Source: Ligustrum vulgare
Taxonomy: Eukaryota > Streptophyta > Magnoliopsida > Lamiales > Oleaceae
NCBI GenBank assembly: GCA_963555705.1
Contig: OY743169.1
Coordinates: 9,858,014-9,922,013, forward strand
Reading direction: 5' to 3'
DNA: 64,000 nt
Under the pieces are notes generated by a model. It saw only the letters and a list, made by a program, of their open reading frames with translations. It made no database searches and was not told the origin of the DNA. Positions 22,789-35,059 of this stretch are shown one piece after another. Positions within the stretch are counted from its first letter, which is position 1, and every line of letters begins with the position of its first letter. The translations under genes and the position numbers were made by a program.

Positions 22789-23259
22789 AGTACTTTCAAA
22801 ATATGGAGTATTCGATATTTTCTGTCACTATTGAATTGACATGCGTATTGAATAGGTCGAATCCATTATCCAGTTGGGATCTACATGTCAATTCAACAGG
22901 GAGTAGACATTTTCTGGAGCCCTAATGTCAAGGTTCTTTCAGTTTATGTGAGCTTATTTTATGGGGAATATGATGATATATACCCTAAAATATATTTGGA
23001 ATCCAGTATTTTACGAATATAATTCATTTTCCTTGCAAGAACTTGGTACCAAGCCTTTCACTTGTTTTGATTTAGCAAATGAAAATCCTTTGTTTGGTAA
23101 ATTCTTTTTACAGTAACTAAACTTTCATCCAATTTCAATCAGGTATATTTAAGTTTTGTTCAAATTGGTATCTGCACGTTAATTTAATTTTGATTGAGTA
23201 TCTGCACTTTAATTTGATTTGAATTGAGTATCAGCATTTTAATATGATTTTTAATAAAA
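22789..23259. other. Intergenic DNA, no gene
   Basis: No gene is supported. A short internal duplication is visible at about 23165-23250: 'tatctgcac.ttaatttgattt.gattgagtatc' occurs three times, with a period of about 38 bp. Confidence 0.5.
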
Positions 23260-25026
23260 CTAGTATCATATCGGTGCGTTGCGCGGAAAAACAATATGAA
23301 ATGATTTTACTGTAAATATCATTACAAAATAAGAAAAAAATTGAACACATAATTTGCTTTGATTAATGATATAGACTGTCAACGAATGCTCAAAATAGAA
23401 ATAAATTACAATTCTCATCAATTTTGAAAAACTTCTTAAATAATACATTGTTTGTACAGTTTATAGTTGCTCATACCCATGTGATACACGAAAGTTCCTA
23501 TAGACAAAACATATTTAAACAATTGCTCAAATTTAATTTAAATAATGCAATTTTTTCAAATAAATGTTGTATAGAATAAATAAAAAATTTAGTCCAAATA
23601 ATTTTGGCTAACATGAATAAAAATAATAACCTTGAAAATATTATAATTTACATAAAATAAAGTAATTGTAACAAATTAAATATACGCGGTCCTATATATA
23701 AATAAATGTAACAAATTAAGTAATATTGAAAATCAACCTCAAGATTTGTGGTGTACGAACATGTAATAACTCAAGAGATCCTTCGCATGATTAATAATTT
23801 TTAATTTTTAAGTGCCATGCATTTAATTGAACATAATTAAATGCATATTTAATTATATGTCAATAAAAAAATTATTAATAAAAATATAAATAAAATATAT
23901 ATAGTGAGTCTTTTTGTCTATATATGTTAATAAAATTAAGAAATAAAGTTTCACCATTTTTTACGACATATAATTATTTTTTTAATATTTTAATAAAATT
24001 GTAAACCGTTGAATTGTTTTATTTCTTTATGGTAAAACATGACATGAATTAAGTATTTAAATATTGTACTGTGAATATATCAACTTCATTTTTAGAATTA
24101 ACGTTCAATAAATGAATTTTTTTTTAATAAAAATTTTGAACTATAAAATTAGACTCATACAATACATGTGCAAGACTCAACTTATATATTCTCCTTAGAT
24201 CGACGCTTTTCTTTTCATATATTGTTCTTCATCATATTCTTTCCAAAAAGTGGTGTAGGATAGACTTTTTTTTGGTATAATTTGATTTTTAAACATTAAT
24301 TATTAATTTCAAATTTTTTTTAACAAAATAATAATTTTTTTTAATAAATAATGTTATATTAATTGATTCTTCTTTCTTCATACTGACAATTTCTTTATTC
24401 ATATTGTTACATTATTATTTTAATAAAAATTACTGATCGACAAATTGTTTAATAGAAATTATATGAACTAATTGTTAAAATCTGTAATATATTTTTGCAT
24501 ATTAAGTTTGTAAAATTAACCCAACTTAATTGGATTTGTCTTAAAAATTCCAATAGTTATTTTTTATTTTAATTTTAGAAAAAATCAGAACAGAAATTAA
24601 TCATCTATGACTAAAATGAATTCAGTAAACTAATTATAGATTATAATTAGGACTTAAATGATATAATTTAAAATGAATTAGATATTGAGGAAAAATAAAA
24701 AATAAAACTTTACCTTTAATTTTTGATATGATTTTACGGATAATATATTTAGTATTTGCTCTCACTTGTTAGATTGCATTAAAGTTCTCACCATGATCTT
24801 TAATTTGACATCCATATTACATATCTTTCGATTTCAAAATAATACAATAATTATTAAAAGAATAATAATAAAATAAAAAAATAACGTTTTTATGTTATTA
24901 ATAACATAGCACGGATGTCAGTGTAATTAATGATAGATGTAAAATAATAATTACTAAAATATTTAATATACTATTTTTTAGCAAAAAAATTCCAAATGTA
25001 GAATTTTTTTTGCGAGAAACAATGCG
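23260..25026 (-). mobile_element. Non-autonomous Helitron-like element, copy B
   Basis: It begins ctag (23260-23263, so CTAG-3' on the reverse strand) next to an imperfect hairpin (cggtgcgttgcgcgg). It is homologous in order to 4682-6748. The TC end falls at the start of the (TA)n run near 25030. About 1.77 kb; no transposase frame is left. Confidence 0.55.
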
Positions 25027-25027
25027 C

Positions 25028-25030
<3 letters not shown>

Positions 25031-25082
<52 letters not shown>
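25031..25082. repeat. (TA)26 microsatellite
   Basis: Pure TA run of about 52 bp in duplication unit 1. Confidence 0.95.
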
Positions 25083-25086
<4 letters not shown>

Positions 25087-25270
25087 GATTAAGATTAACT
25101 TTGACAAAAATCGATGATATGGAAGTTAATAAATGCCGATCATTATTAATTGTAGTTGATATTATAAATATTATACTATTTAGTGAATGACAATCATACT
25201 CCTGTAATCTTAGGGATAATTACTTTATCAAAAAAATTTCAAATTTAGATTTATTATTATTTTTTTGACG

Positions 25271-25404
<134 letters not shown>

Positions 25405-25476
25405 GATTAAGATAACTTTGACAAAAATCGATGATATGGAAGTCAATAAATGCCGATCATTATTAATTGTAGTTGA

Positions 25477-25647
25477 TGTTATAAATATTATACTATTTAG
25501 TGAATGACATTCATACTCCTGTAACCCTAATGATAATTACTTTATGTATCCCCTTCTTCCCCTATATATATGAGGCTCTAGTTCTTAATAAATCTCAAGT
25601 TTATTTGTCTCTCTATTTTCTTCTCTCTATTTCTCTATTTCATAACA
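25477..25647 (+). repeat. 5' LTR of Copia element 2
   Basis: 171 bp, TG...CA. It contains a TATA-like box (cctatatatatgagg, near 25562) and an AATAAA (about 25588), as expected for LTR promoter and polyadenylation signals. Confidence 0.9.
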
Positions 25648-26048
25648 CGTTATCAGCATGATTCTCTCAAAATTATTTGAAGATAATATTTTTTTAGCAT
25701 GATCATCTGTCATGTGAATCAAAATTAATTTGATAACACATGAATTTTTTTTATATATACATATGCATCATAACGATGTCGAATCCTGTTTTTCTTTCAA
25801 TTCTATTTCTACGCGTGAATTCAATTCTGAAACCAATGACTGAATTCAATTAATTTTGAATTCGTGTAGTTCAATTCTGAATTCATTATTCATCCAAGTG
25901 TACACGCAATTCAATGAATTTGTTTCAAACTCAAAAACTGGCATTTTCAATTTAACTAGATTTCTCAATTCGGTCAAACCAACGCAAAATCTAATTTTAT
26001 TTAATTCAAAGCTCATGTTGTAATTTTTATTTTAAGGTTCTTGTTTAT

Positions 26049-26398
26049 GTGTGATTAATTTATATATTATAATTGTTGTTGAGTTTTTTTATTATTTAAA
26101 TTAATAGTTCATTACGTTGTTGCTCCTGAAGTAGTGCAAATGTATAATTAATATTCCAGAAGAATATTAATATGTGTGTTTAAATTATATATTATTGTTA
26201 TTGTTGAATTTTTTTATCATTTAAATTAATAGTTCATTACGTTGTTGTTCTTGAAGTAGCGCAATTGTATAATTAATATTACAGAAGAATATTAATATGT
26301 GTATTTAATTTATATATTATTGTTATTATTGAAATTTTTTTATCATTTAAATTAATAGTACATTACGCTGTTGCTCCTGAAGTAGAATATTAATATGA
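26049..26398 (+). repeat. Three tandem ~125-bp repeats in the Copia 2 leader
   Basis: Copies at 26049-26173, 26174-26298 and 26299-26398 (the last one shortened). Each contains 'ttaaattaatagt.cattacg' and 'ctcctgaagtag'; the first two also end 'cagaagaatattaatat'. The motif continues in weaker form to about 26565. Confidence 0.85.
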
Positions 26399-26566
26399 CC
26401 ATCATAAATAATTTGTTATTGTCCCTGAAGTAACACAACTTTATAACATTCAAGAAAGATTATCATTTGCTCCAGAAGAGTATAAATTATAATTGTTAAT
26501 ATTCCAGAAGAATATTTGATCTATTATTGAAGAAATAATAGAAAAATATAACATGCTCCCGAAGTA

Positions 26567-26605
<39 letters not shown>

Positions 26606-26745
26606 AGAATATGTCATAATGTTTATATCTGAAGGAAAACATACAACTTATATGATGTTGATGACTTCATTTATTATTATGTGGTTTAATCACATTCTTC
26701 AAAATTAATTGTATTTATTTATTTATTTATTGTGTAGTTATCAAA

Positions 26746-27366
26746 ATGGCCAACATCACTAAATTCGAATTTGTTGCACTCGACATATCTGGCAAAAATT
26801 ATTTATCATGGGTCATAGATGCTGATATTCACCTTGTCTTGAAAGGCCTGAGAGAGATAATAAAAGAAGGAAACAAAGAATCCCTGCAGAATCGTGCGAA
26901 AGCACTCATATTCATTCGTCACTATCTTCATGATGGATTGAAAGTTGAATATCTCACTGTGAAAGATTCACAAATTCTCTAGAAAAACTTGACTGAAAGG
27001 TTTGATTATCAGAGGACTGTAGTTCTCCCCAAAGCCCGCTATGAGTGGATGCATATCTGTTTGCAGGATTTCAAAACGGTCAGTGAGTACAATTCTAAGT
27101 TATTCAGAATAAGTTCTAAATTAAATTTCTGTGGAGAAAAAATCACTAATCAAGATATGTTGGAAAAAACTTTTTCCACTTTCCATGCCTCGAATGTGCT
27201 CCTGCAGCAGCAATATCGTAAGCGTGGTTTTAAAAAGTACTCAGAACTTATATCATGTCTGCTTGTAGCTGAACAAAATAATGTGGATCTCTATAAAAAA
27301 TCAGTCACGGGAAAAGAAAAAGTAGAGACAAATTTTGCTGATTATGATGGTCCAATTGATTATTGA
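26746..27366 (+). pseudogene. Copia 2 gag remnant
   Basis: The frame opens at ATG 26746 and shows the gag start of this Copia group ('ALDISGKNYLSWV'). A stop interrupts it at about 26980; the same frame resumes at 26989 and runs through 'FHASNVLLQQQYR' and 'SELISCLLVAEQNN'. Gag forms the particle that packages element RNA. The zinc-knuckle part that should follow is not recognisable. Confidence 0.8.
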
Positions 27367-27625
27367 TGTGACTCATTTGGACGTATCTGACTTCTTTGCT
27401 GACCCAAATGACAACATTAATCATTTAATTGGAGGCGGTGTACTTGAGAATATTGATTTGTTTAATTTTCAGTATCTGAGTAGTATTTTTGTTTAAAAGT
27501 TAGTATGAATTATGTTTTTACTTATTCTTACTTATTAAGCATTTTTAGTTGATTAAAAATGTCGCTAAATTTCTTTTTATGAAATTAAAGCTTCAGAATA
27601 TTTATTTTGTTTTGTTTATAAATTC

Positions 27626-27858
27626 AGGATGAATGACCAGGATATCTGTTTTGTCGATAGTGCAACTACACATACTATTCTTCAAGACAAAAAGTATTTC
27701 TTGAACTTAACATTATCAGAGAAATAATGTTAATAAAATACCAGGTGCATCAAAAATTGTTGAAGGTTCCGGAAGAGCTTGTATTATTTATCAAATAATA
27801 CAAAATAATATATTGACGATGCACTTTATTCTAGCAAATTCAGAAGAAATTTAATTAG
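27626..27858 (+). pseudogene. Copia 2 protease remnant
   Basis: The aspartic protease active site is recognisable as 'FVDSATTHTI' (D-S-A where D-S/T-G is usual). Several stops follow, and the frame is then cut by the nested LTR. Confidence 0.65.
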
Positions 27859-29342
27859 TATTCCCCGCAAGTGTACGGGTCATGAGAAGTAATAAAGTGG
27901 ACCTAGGAGTTCGGATTATCGTCCCACGGAGACTGCTATTAAATGCAGAAATATTTTAGTTCTAAACTTTATTTGAACAGACAAGGAGGATTTTTGATTG
28001 TGAACTAAAACTAAGAAATTAAACCTAAGCATTAAATTAGCGAGCTTGTTTTTGTTTTAAAAACGATTGTAAGGTAGTTGGAATTCATGAGTTCACCTAA
28101 CCAATTAAATCAATTCCAATTCCATGTTCTATTTCCTAAATATGTGTTCGATCGAATTCACTAATTCAAATTGAGATTCCTATCTCGAGTTTAAATCAAT
28201 CCTACCTAAATAAGTCAACTTTGTATTTCTACAGCGGGTCCGAATATTCCTTATCTAGATGCTTTACACGCAAGAATTCACATACGACCGCAATAATAAC
28301 AAGAGTATATCTCTATCTCTCGTTCAAGTACCGAATTTATTACCTAGATCTATGTTATTAACTCACATCTCGGATTATGAAAGTAACACATTAAATCATG
28401 AAAGAGTGGCCAGTTCATTCGTGCATTAAACGCAATAATAAATCAACACATGCATTAAATCGTTAAAACAAGGAATATGGAATTAAAATAATTAACTAGG
28501 CTACATCATTCATCCCAACGTAGAATTTAGTTATACATCTTGATTAAAGAACAAAAATAATAAAATAAAATGTTCATTGAAAACAAGAAGAAAGGAAAGC
28601 ATGCACCAAGTCTCAATTCTTCTATTATCTTCAATTCACGCCCCTCTGCGATACTTGAATCTCCAAGAAATTGATGTTGAAATATCTATTGTGGCTAGTT
28701 CTATGGAGAGACAAAGGTCCAGATCTCGTGCCTCAAGTGTTGTATATATAGGTTTTGGAGAAACCTAGGTCAAGAAAGAGAGAAGTCTGTTGAAAATAGC
28801 GAGAAAAAGCCCACAGTCGGCCCAGCCGGATAAGCGCGCGATTGCGTGGTTTACACCCTAGCGATATCGTGCTTGACCCTAAAACTCTCGGGTTATAATT
28901 TCGCACTATCCCGCGATCGCGTGATATGTATCCTGCGATCGCGACTTCCATCTTTTTTCGGATGTGTAAGTTGGTCGATGACTTTTAATTGCACATTCAA
29001 TCCTCAACTTTCAATTGTTGTAATTTAGTCCCCAAACTTTATCTTCTTCTCGATTTGTCCATTTAAGCTATTAAATCCTTTAATTAGTTTCTCCGACTCC
29101 TGATTCGTTCACTTTGGTACCATGAACATTCCCGGTTGATGTCACATATCTCTCACTTGCTCAATTAAGCTCCAATTAACATTCAATATTGCCGTTTTTT
29201 CATTAATTGCTTCATTCTTCGCCTTTTGAGATATTTTCTACAAAGTAAACAAATAAACATAAATTAAATAGTAATTATTCCAATACATCAACAATATATT
29301 CTACTTTAGACATACAAATAAGTGTATAAAATACACTTATCA
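27859..29342 (-). mobile_element. Nested solo LTR (1484 bp) inside Copia 2
   Basis: On the reverse strand it begins TGATAAGTG with a hairpin (aagtgta-tttta-tacactt) and ends '...cttgcggggaata'. Flanking five-base words are attag (27854-27858) and cttag (29343-29347). When it is removed, the Copia frame reads on across the junction into 'SFKDIR', so this is a true insertion. A TATA box (plus-strand tatatata, 28743-28750) and two GC palindromes (around 28912-28921 and 28934-28944) lie in promoter position. No internal coding part is present, which fits a solo LTR left by LTR-LTR recombination. The family is not identified; Gypsy-type is probable. Confidence 0.75.
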
Positions 29343-30560
29343 CTTAGTTTTAAAGATATTCGCTGCAATAGATATCACATTGAAATGATGAATGAAAATA
29401 ATGTAGAATATCTTTGCATAACTTCTTTTATATTTGGCCAGAAGCAGATAAAAGAAAAACTTCCGGAACTCCTTTGTGGCATGTATTGTACATCTATAAC
29501 GATGATTGAATCAAATATTATCATGAACCCGAAGTTCGTTGATCCAAAATTTTTTTATACTTTTGCATGATAGACTTGGACATCCAGGAGCAATAATGAT
29601 GTGCCGAATAATTAACAACTCACATGGACATCCTCTAAAGAACCAGTAGATTCTTTTACCTAATGATTATCCATGTGCTGCTTGTTCGCAAGCCAAGTTG
29701 GTCATTAGACCTTCGACTACAAAAGTCAATATTGCATATCCAACTTTCTTGGAAAGAATTCATGGAGATATATGTGAGCCAATAGACCTACCATGTGGAC
29801 AATTTCGGTATTTTATGGTTTTAATTGATTCATCTACTAGATGGTCCCATGTTTTCCTACTTTCCACTAGGAATGTAGCTTTGCTAGACTACTTGCTCAA
29901 ATTATAAAATTGCGAGCTCAGTTCCCAGATTACTCAATCAAGAAAATTCGTTTTGATAATGCTGGTGAGTTTAGATCACAGACATTCAATGATTATTTTA
30001 TATCAATTGGAATTGAGGTTAAACATTCAGTTGCTCATGTCCATACACAATATGGATTAGTTGAGTCGTTTATCAAACGTCTACAATTAATTGCTAGACC
30101 ATTACTCATGAAAACAAAACTTCCCACTTCTGTTGGGGTCATGCCATATTACATGCTACATTATTGGTTCGTTTAAGACCAACAACGTATTATCAATATT
30201 CTCCTTTGCAACTTGCAATTGGTCATGAGCCTAATATATCTCACTTACGAGTTTTTGGTTGTGCCGTCCAAGTCCCAATTTCACCCCCACAGCGTACCAA
30301 AATGGGTCCCCAACGAAGACTTGGATTTATGTTTGTTTTGATTCACCATCAATAATAAGATATCATGAACCTTTAATGGGTGATCTATTCACAGCACGTT
30401 TTGCAGATTGTCATTTTCACGAAATGACTTTCCCAACCTTGGGAGGAACAAAACTACATCCTAAAAACATGGTAAAATTTCGTGGAATGAAACAACTCTG
30501 TCTCACTTTGATCCTCACAGCAATCAATGTGAGCAAGATGTTGGGAAAATCATTCACTTG
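29343..30560 (+). pseudogene. Copia 2 integrase remnant
   Basis: In several frames, the zinc-binding HHCC region (DRLGHPG...CAACSQAK) is followed by the catalytic core. The three acidic residues are visible in 'HGDICEP', 'RFDNAGEF' and 'GLVESF'. Stops and frameshifts occur near 29570, 29650, 29907, 30176 and 30355, so no integrase can be made. Confidence 0.85.
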
Positions 30561-32590
30561 AAAAAAGGTTCAAATCAATTACCAAATGTATTTGTTGACA
30601 CAAGAAATGTGATAAAGTCACATATACTAGCAAAAAATATTCCTGCACAAATTGATGTCTCTGAAGGACAATCTGCTTTAGCAAATGAATCTCAAATATG
30701 CCAGAAGCGTGGTCTACCAGTTGGTGCTAAAGACTCTATACCTCGAAAAAGAAAAGTACAAGAGAAAAACCAACAAAAAACTTCAGAAGAAGTAGTATTT
30801 GAAAAGATTGATCAATCGAATATTGAGAATATGGTTCCTACAGAACCACAAGTATCCGAAAATAAGAAGATTTCAATAAATTATTTAGTATCTCATAAAC
30901 TATGGGAAAGAAATACTATTGTCATAGATGACATTTTAGCCTTTAATGTGGCTCTTGAAATAATGAAGGATGAGGATCTTGAACCACTGTCTGTGAAAGA
31001 CTGTCAGCGTAGAAATAATTGGCCAAAATGGAAAGAAGCCATACAGGCGGAGTTAAATTCCTTAGAGAAACGAAAAGTATTCGGACCTGTAGTCCGAACA
31101 CCTGAAAATGTAATCTCTGTAGGATACAAATGAGTTTTTGTAAGGAAGATGAATAAAAATAATGAGGTTACAAGATACAAAGCTCGACTTGTAGCTCAAG
31201 GTTTCTCTCAAAGACCAGGAATTGATTATGAAGAAACGTATTCTCCCGTAATGGATACTATCACTTTTAGAGTCATAATTTGTTTGACTGTGTCACAAAT
31301 GCTTAATATGCGCCTTATGGATGTAGTAACTGCCTATCTATATGATTCACTTGATAGTAACATTATATGAAAGTCCCTGAAGGACTAAAAATTCCAGAAG
31401 CAAATAATATATGCCTGAGAACTATGTTCTCTATTAAATTGCAAATATCATTAGATGAATTGAAACAATCTGAACGCATGTGGTATAATCGCCTTATAAT
31501 TTTTTTTGAAGGAGGGTTATAAAAATGATGACATTTGCCCGTGTGTTTTTATAAAGAAAAAAATAGTGGATTCCTGATTATTGCAGTATATGTGGATGAT
31601 TTAAATCTAAATGGAACTCCTGAAGAGTTCAACAAAACTCCAGATTATTTAAAGAATGAATTTGAGATGAAAGATTTGGGAAAAACTAAATTTTGTCTTG
31701 GGTTGCAAATTCAACGTTTCCCATAAGGATTATTTGTTCATCAATCTTCTTATATAGAAAAAGTCTTAAATCGTTTTTATATGGATAAAGCATATCCATT
31801 GGCATCCCCTATGGTTGTTCGATCACTTGATGTGAAAACATATCCATTTCGTCCACCTGAAGATGGAGAAAAAATTCTTGGTCCTGAAGTATCATATCTT
31901 AGTGCAATTGAAGCGCTAACATATCTTGCAAATTGTCCTCGACCCGACATAGCTTTTTCTGTAAATCTCCTTGCAAGATATAGCTCTACACCAACTCAAA
32001 GACGTTGGAATGGTGTTAAACACATTTTTCGATACCTAAAGGGTACTATTGATATGAAATTATTTTATTCTCAAAAATTGGGATCTTCTTTAGTGGGATA
32101 TGCAGATGCAAGTTATCTCTCTGATCTACGTAAAGCTAAATTGCAAATAGGATATGTGTTTACACGTGGATGAACAACTATATCATGGAGATCCGTGAAG
32201 CAAACTTTGACAGCAACATCTTCAAATCATTCAGAAATTATTGCAATCCACGAGGCAAGTCGAGAATGTGCATGGTTGAGGAACATGACCCGTCATATCC
32301 AAGCATCATGTGGATTAACTTCAACTAGAGATAGTCCAACAATTTTGTATGAAGACAATGCAGCTTGTATTGCAGAACTCAAATGATGCTTCATCAAAGG
32401 AGATAGAAGAAAGCACATCTCTCTAAAGTTCTTCTACATTCATTAGCTTCAAAAAATTGGGGATATCGATGTTCAAAAAATTCGCTCGAGTGACAATGTA
32501 GCTGATTTATTTATAAAGGCATTGCCAACATCTACATTCAAGAAATTTGTTCATGAGATTAAAATGCACCGACTCAAAGATTTACAGTGA
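30558..32590 (+). pseudogene. Copia 2 reverse transcriptase and RNase H remnant
   Basis: RT begins at 'WKEAIQAELNSLE' (about 31028) and continues with 'KARLVAQGFSQ', the polymerase box 'VYVDDLNL' (about 31590), and 'LDELKQSERMWYNRL'. RNase H motifs follow: 'VGYADASYLSD', 'SSNHSEIIAIHEA', 'EDNAACIAE' and 'KHISLKFFYIH'. Stops at about 31130, 31368, 31726, 32171 and 32384 plus frameshifts inactivate it. Confidence 0.88.
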
Positions 32591-32804
32591 TCAGTATCAA
32601 GGGGAGTAGCTATACTCTTTTTTCTTTGCCTAAATTTTGTCCCACTGGATTTTCTTGATAAGGTTTTAACGATGCAACATTTATTGTGATTCTCCAAAAT
32701 AATTGTACTCTTTTTCTTTCGTTTGATTTTTTTTTTCCATTGGATTTTTAGCAAACAAGATTTTAACGAGGCAGATATTTTGTAATATGTCGTTCAATGT
32801 GGAG

Positions 32805-32973
32805 TGATAAATATTATACTATTTAGTGAATGAAATTCACAGCACTATAACCCTATGGATAATTACTTTGTATATCCATTTTTTACCATTTATATATGAG
32901 GCTCTACTTCTTAATAAATCACAAGTTTATTTGCCTCTCTATTTTCTTCTCTCTTTCTCTCTATTTCATGACA
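32805..32973 (+). repeat. 3' LTR of Copia element 2
   Basis: 169 bp, preceded by a purine-rich tract (aatgtggag), followed by the target duplication gttga. It lacks two bases near its start that the 5' LTR has. Confidence 0.9.
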
Positions 32974-32978
32974 GTTGA

Positions 32979-33449
32979 TAAGTGCAACTCCAGTCAAATA
33001 AACCATTTATTGACATTTTATTGATTTTCATCAATTCAAGTGATGCAATTGGACTAAATTAAATTAAAGCTCAATTACCCAATTGAACAAATTTGAAGTG
33101 CAATCACTTATTAAAACCGTAAGAAAGCATAATTATGACAAAATTTCCTTTCAAGTCAACATTTTCCGTTATTTACCCAGTAGTTAAGATTTAAGAAGAA
33201 TATAATCAAATCTTGATTCCTTTTTTAGGTCTTAATTTTTTTTACCTATCTATTAATTTCGAATGTGACGTTATTGGCAATAATTCTTCGTTTTCTATCA
33301 GTTAACTTTTCCTTTTGTTTCGAAACTAAATTCGATTTCATCGAGCTAGAGATGACATGACTTCCATGCTAAGCTAAATATTATAAAACAAATATTCTCA
33401 ACACTTTTGTAACTATAACTAACTAACTAACTAATTTTAAACTTTAGCC
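32979..33449. other. Intergenic DNA, no gene
   Basis: No reading frame or repeat boundary is supported, apart from a short CTAA run at about 33419-33432. Confidence 0.5.
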
Positions 33450-33606
33450 TCCGTTCGGTTACCTCATTAATGAGGAATTTAAATTACACAATTTTTCAAA
33501 CAATTTTTTAATCAAACACATTTTCTTTATCTAATTTTTAACTACATATTTTATCTTGAAAACACCAAAGAATTTTCTCCCTCCTCATTAAAGAGCCGCT
33601 GAACGC
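33450..33606 (-). mobile_element. MITE, same family as 8105-8350
   Basis: The ends are ccgttcggttacctcattaatgagga and, in inverse, tcctcattaaagagccgctgaacg, read here only as partial matches. The body is the reverse complement of the 8105-8255 segment in order. About 157 bp. Confidence 0.6.
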
Positions 33607-35059
33607 AATCTTAATCAGCAAATTACTAATTTATAACTTTAATCAGCAAGAAAGTTACTTATTCGCTTAACAGTTAACCCATGGGTAAAGATATTTAGCC
33701 AAACGTACAGATACAAGCTACGGATTTGTGGATAATGACATTAGAATTAGAGCATCGATCCAAGGGTGGTGGTTGTAATGGAGTAGGAAAATAGTGTACT
33801 TTGAACGTCACTTACAACCTCATACTTGTAACAACTCCTAGATATTATAAGTTCTATGCAGCTATCATCAATTAATCACCAAAAATTAATCTATGTAATA
33901 ACAGACAAAAACAAGTGAGAGGCTGTGGCTGTTGTCACCCTGTGGTTTTCGGGCACTCGTCAAACCCTCTATGGCTGGCCTCCAGTTGGTCCCACTTTGT
34001 TTGTTTTTTTAATTAATTTTTTTTTTTTTTTTTTTTAACAAAGGGCACATGGAAGGATAGCATTCGAACCAGAGATAAGATAGGGAAAACAAGAGCAGCT
34101 TGATCATTGTGGCACGCCCTCGAATCCTATGTCAAATTATCAAAGGAAATTAATGATATAATTAATTTTCATTTGAAGTTGTTATACAAGTTGATTGGAC
34201 CAATGAATTTTTTTTTTCCATGTTTGGTAAAATGATTATTAACCATCAATTCTTAGTCAAGCTCGCAGTTTTTGACTTTTCAAACATTTTTAAACCACAC
34301 ATTCATAAAAAAACTATTTTTTTTTTCATTTTTTTTTTTTAAAGATCATAGTTTGTTTTTCTCTCGTCATGACAAAAGTGATCTAATTCGTTCGATAATC
34401 AAGTTATGTATGAAATTCTTGAAAGAAGGCACAACCACATATACTACTTAATATCACACAAAAAGATGTTGAGGATTATGTTGATTTCTCCACTGTACTA
34501 TTTTTAAAATTAGTCCGTATTTGAGTCTCATTATTTGAAAATCAAGTTTTTTTAAACATTCAATCATAACCATCTATTTTAGTCAAACAACAATATTTAA
34601 TTTTTTAAATAAATTTTAATTACACATTCTCTCAAAAATACTATTCAAAATCACATTATTTCTCCAGTAATTGGCCTCAAACAGGGGCTAAGCCCTTTAG
34701 GCTGCCTTGCAAAGTATGCTTAAAATTTTAGCAGAAGTTGTTGTTTTGAAAAGTCTCCAAGTCTGATTTTATTTCCCCACAAATACTTTCTTGAGCCATT
34801 TTTTCTGTATGAAGAGTTGAAGACACTACACACATGACAAACCAAGAAACAAAAGAAATACATAACTAAAGATTAGAACAAAAATACCCTATTTAGTAGA
34901 GTGGTTGGAGCAGTTAAAAAAAGAATTTCTCTCTCATTCTTTGCTTTTTGGATAAGAAAAAACCCCATTATTATTTCTAGCTAATTCCCAGGCTTCTATT
35001 CTTCATATATCCTTCTTAAACTTTCCGAGAGCTCGGGGGTCGAATCGGCATTTTTCTCC
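33607..35059. other. Upstream region of the kinase gene, with transposon debris
   Basis: It contains a possible reverse-strand SINE (34017-34133) and a MITE-like unit (about 34505-34690: left end 'gtccgtatttgagtctcattattt', right end 'ttctccagtaattggcctcaaac' as approximate inverse). A leader for the kinase probably lies in the last 100-150 bases. I could not place a confident TATA box. Confidence 0.4.
34017..34133 (-). mobile_element. Possible SINE, reverse strand
   Basis: Read in reverse it has a tRNA-like head, a box-B word (ctggttcgaatgc) and a long poly(A) tail (plus-strand T-run 34018-34036). No target duplication was found, so the call is tentative. Confidence 0.35.

Larger units (their letters stand above)
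25477..32973 (+). mobile_element. Copia LTR retrotransposon (element 2), complete ends, inactive
   Basis: The 5' LTR is 25477-25647 (171 bp) and the 3' LTR is 32805-32973 (169 bp). They start TG, end CA and are roughly 87% alike by eye. Five-base target duplications gttga lie at 25472-25476 and 32974-32978. Directly after the 5' LTR comes a likely primer-binding site (ttatcagcatga, about 25650). Gene order is gag, protease, integrase, RT, RNase H, which defines Copia (Ty1-like). A 1484-bp solo LTR is nested at 27859-29342, so the element itself is about 6.0 kb. Many stops and frameshifts make it non-functional. The LTR divergence marks it as clearly older than the Copia at 44372. Confidence 0.92.
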
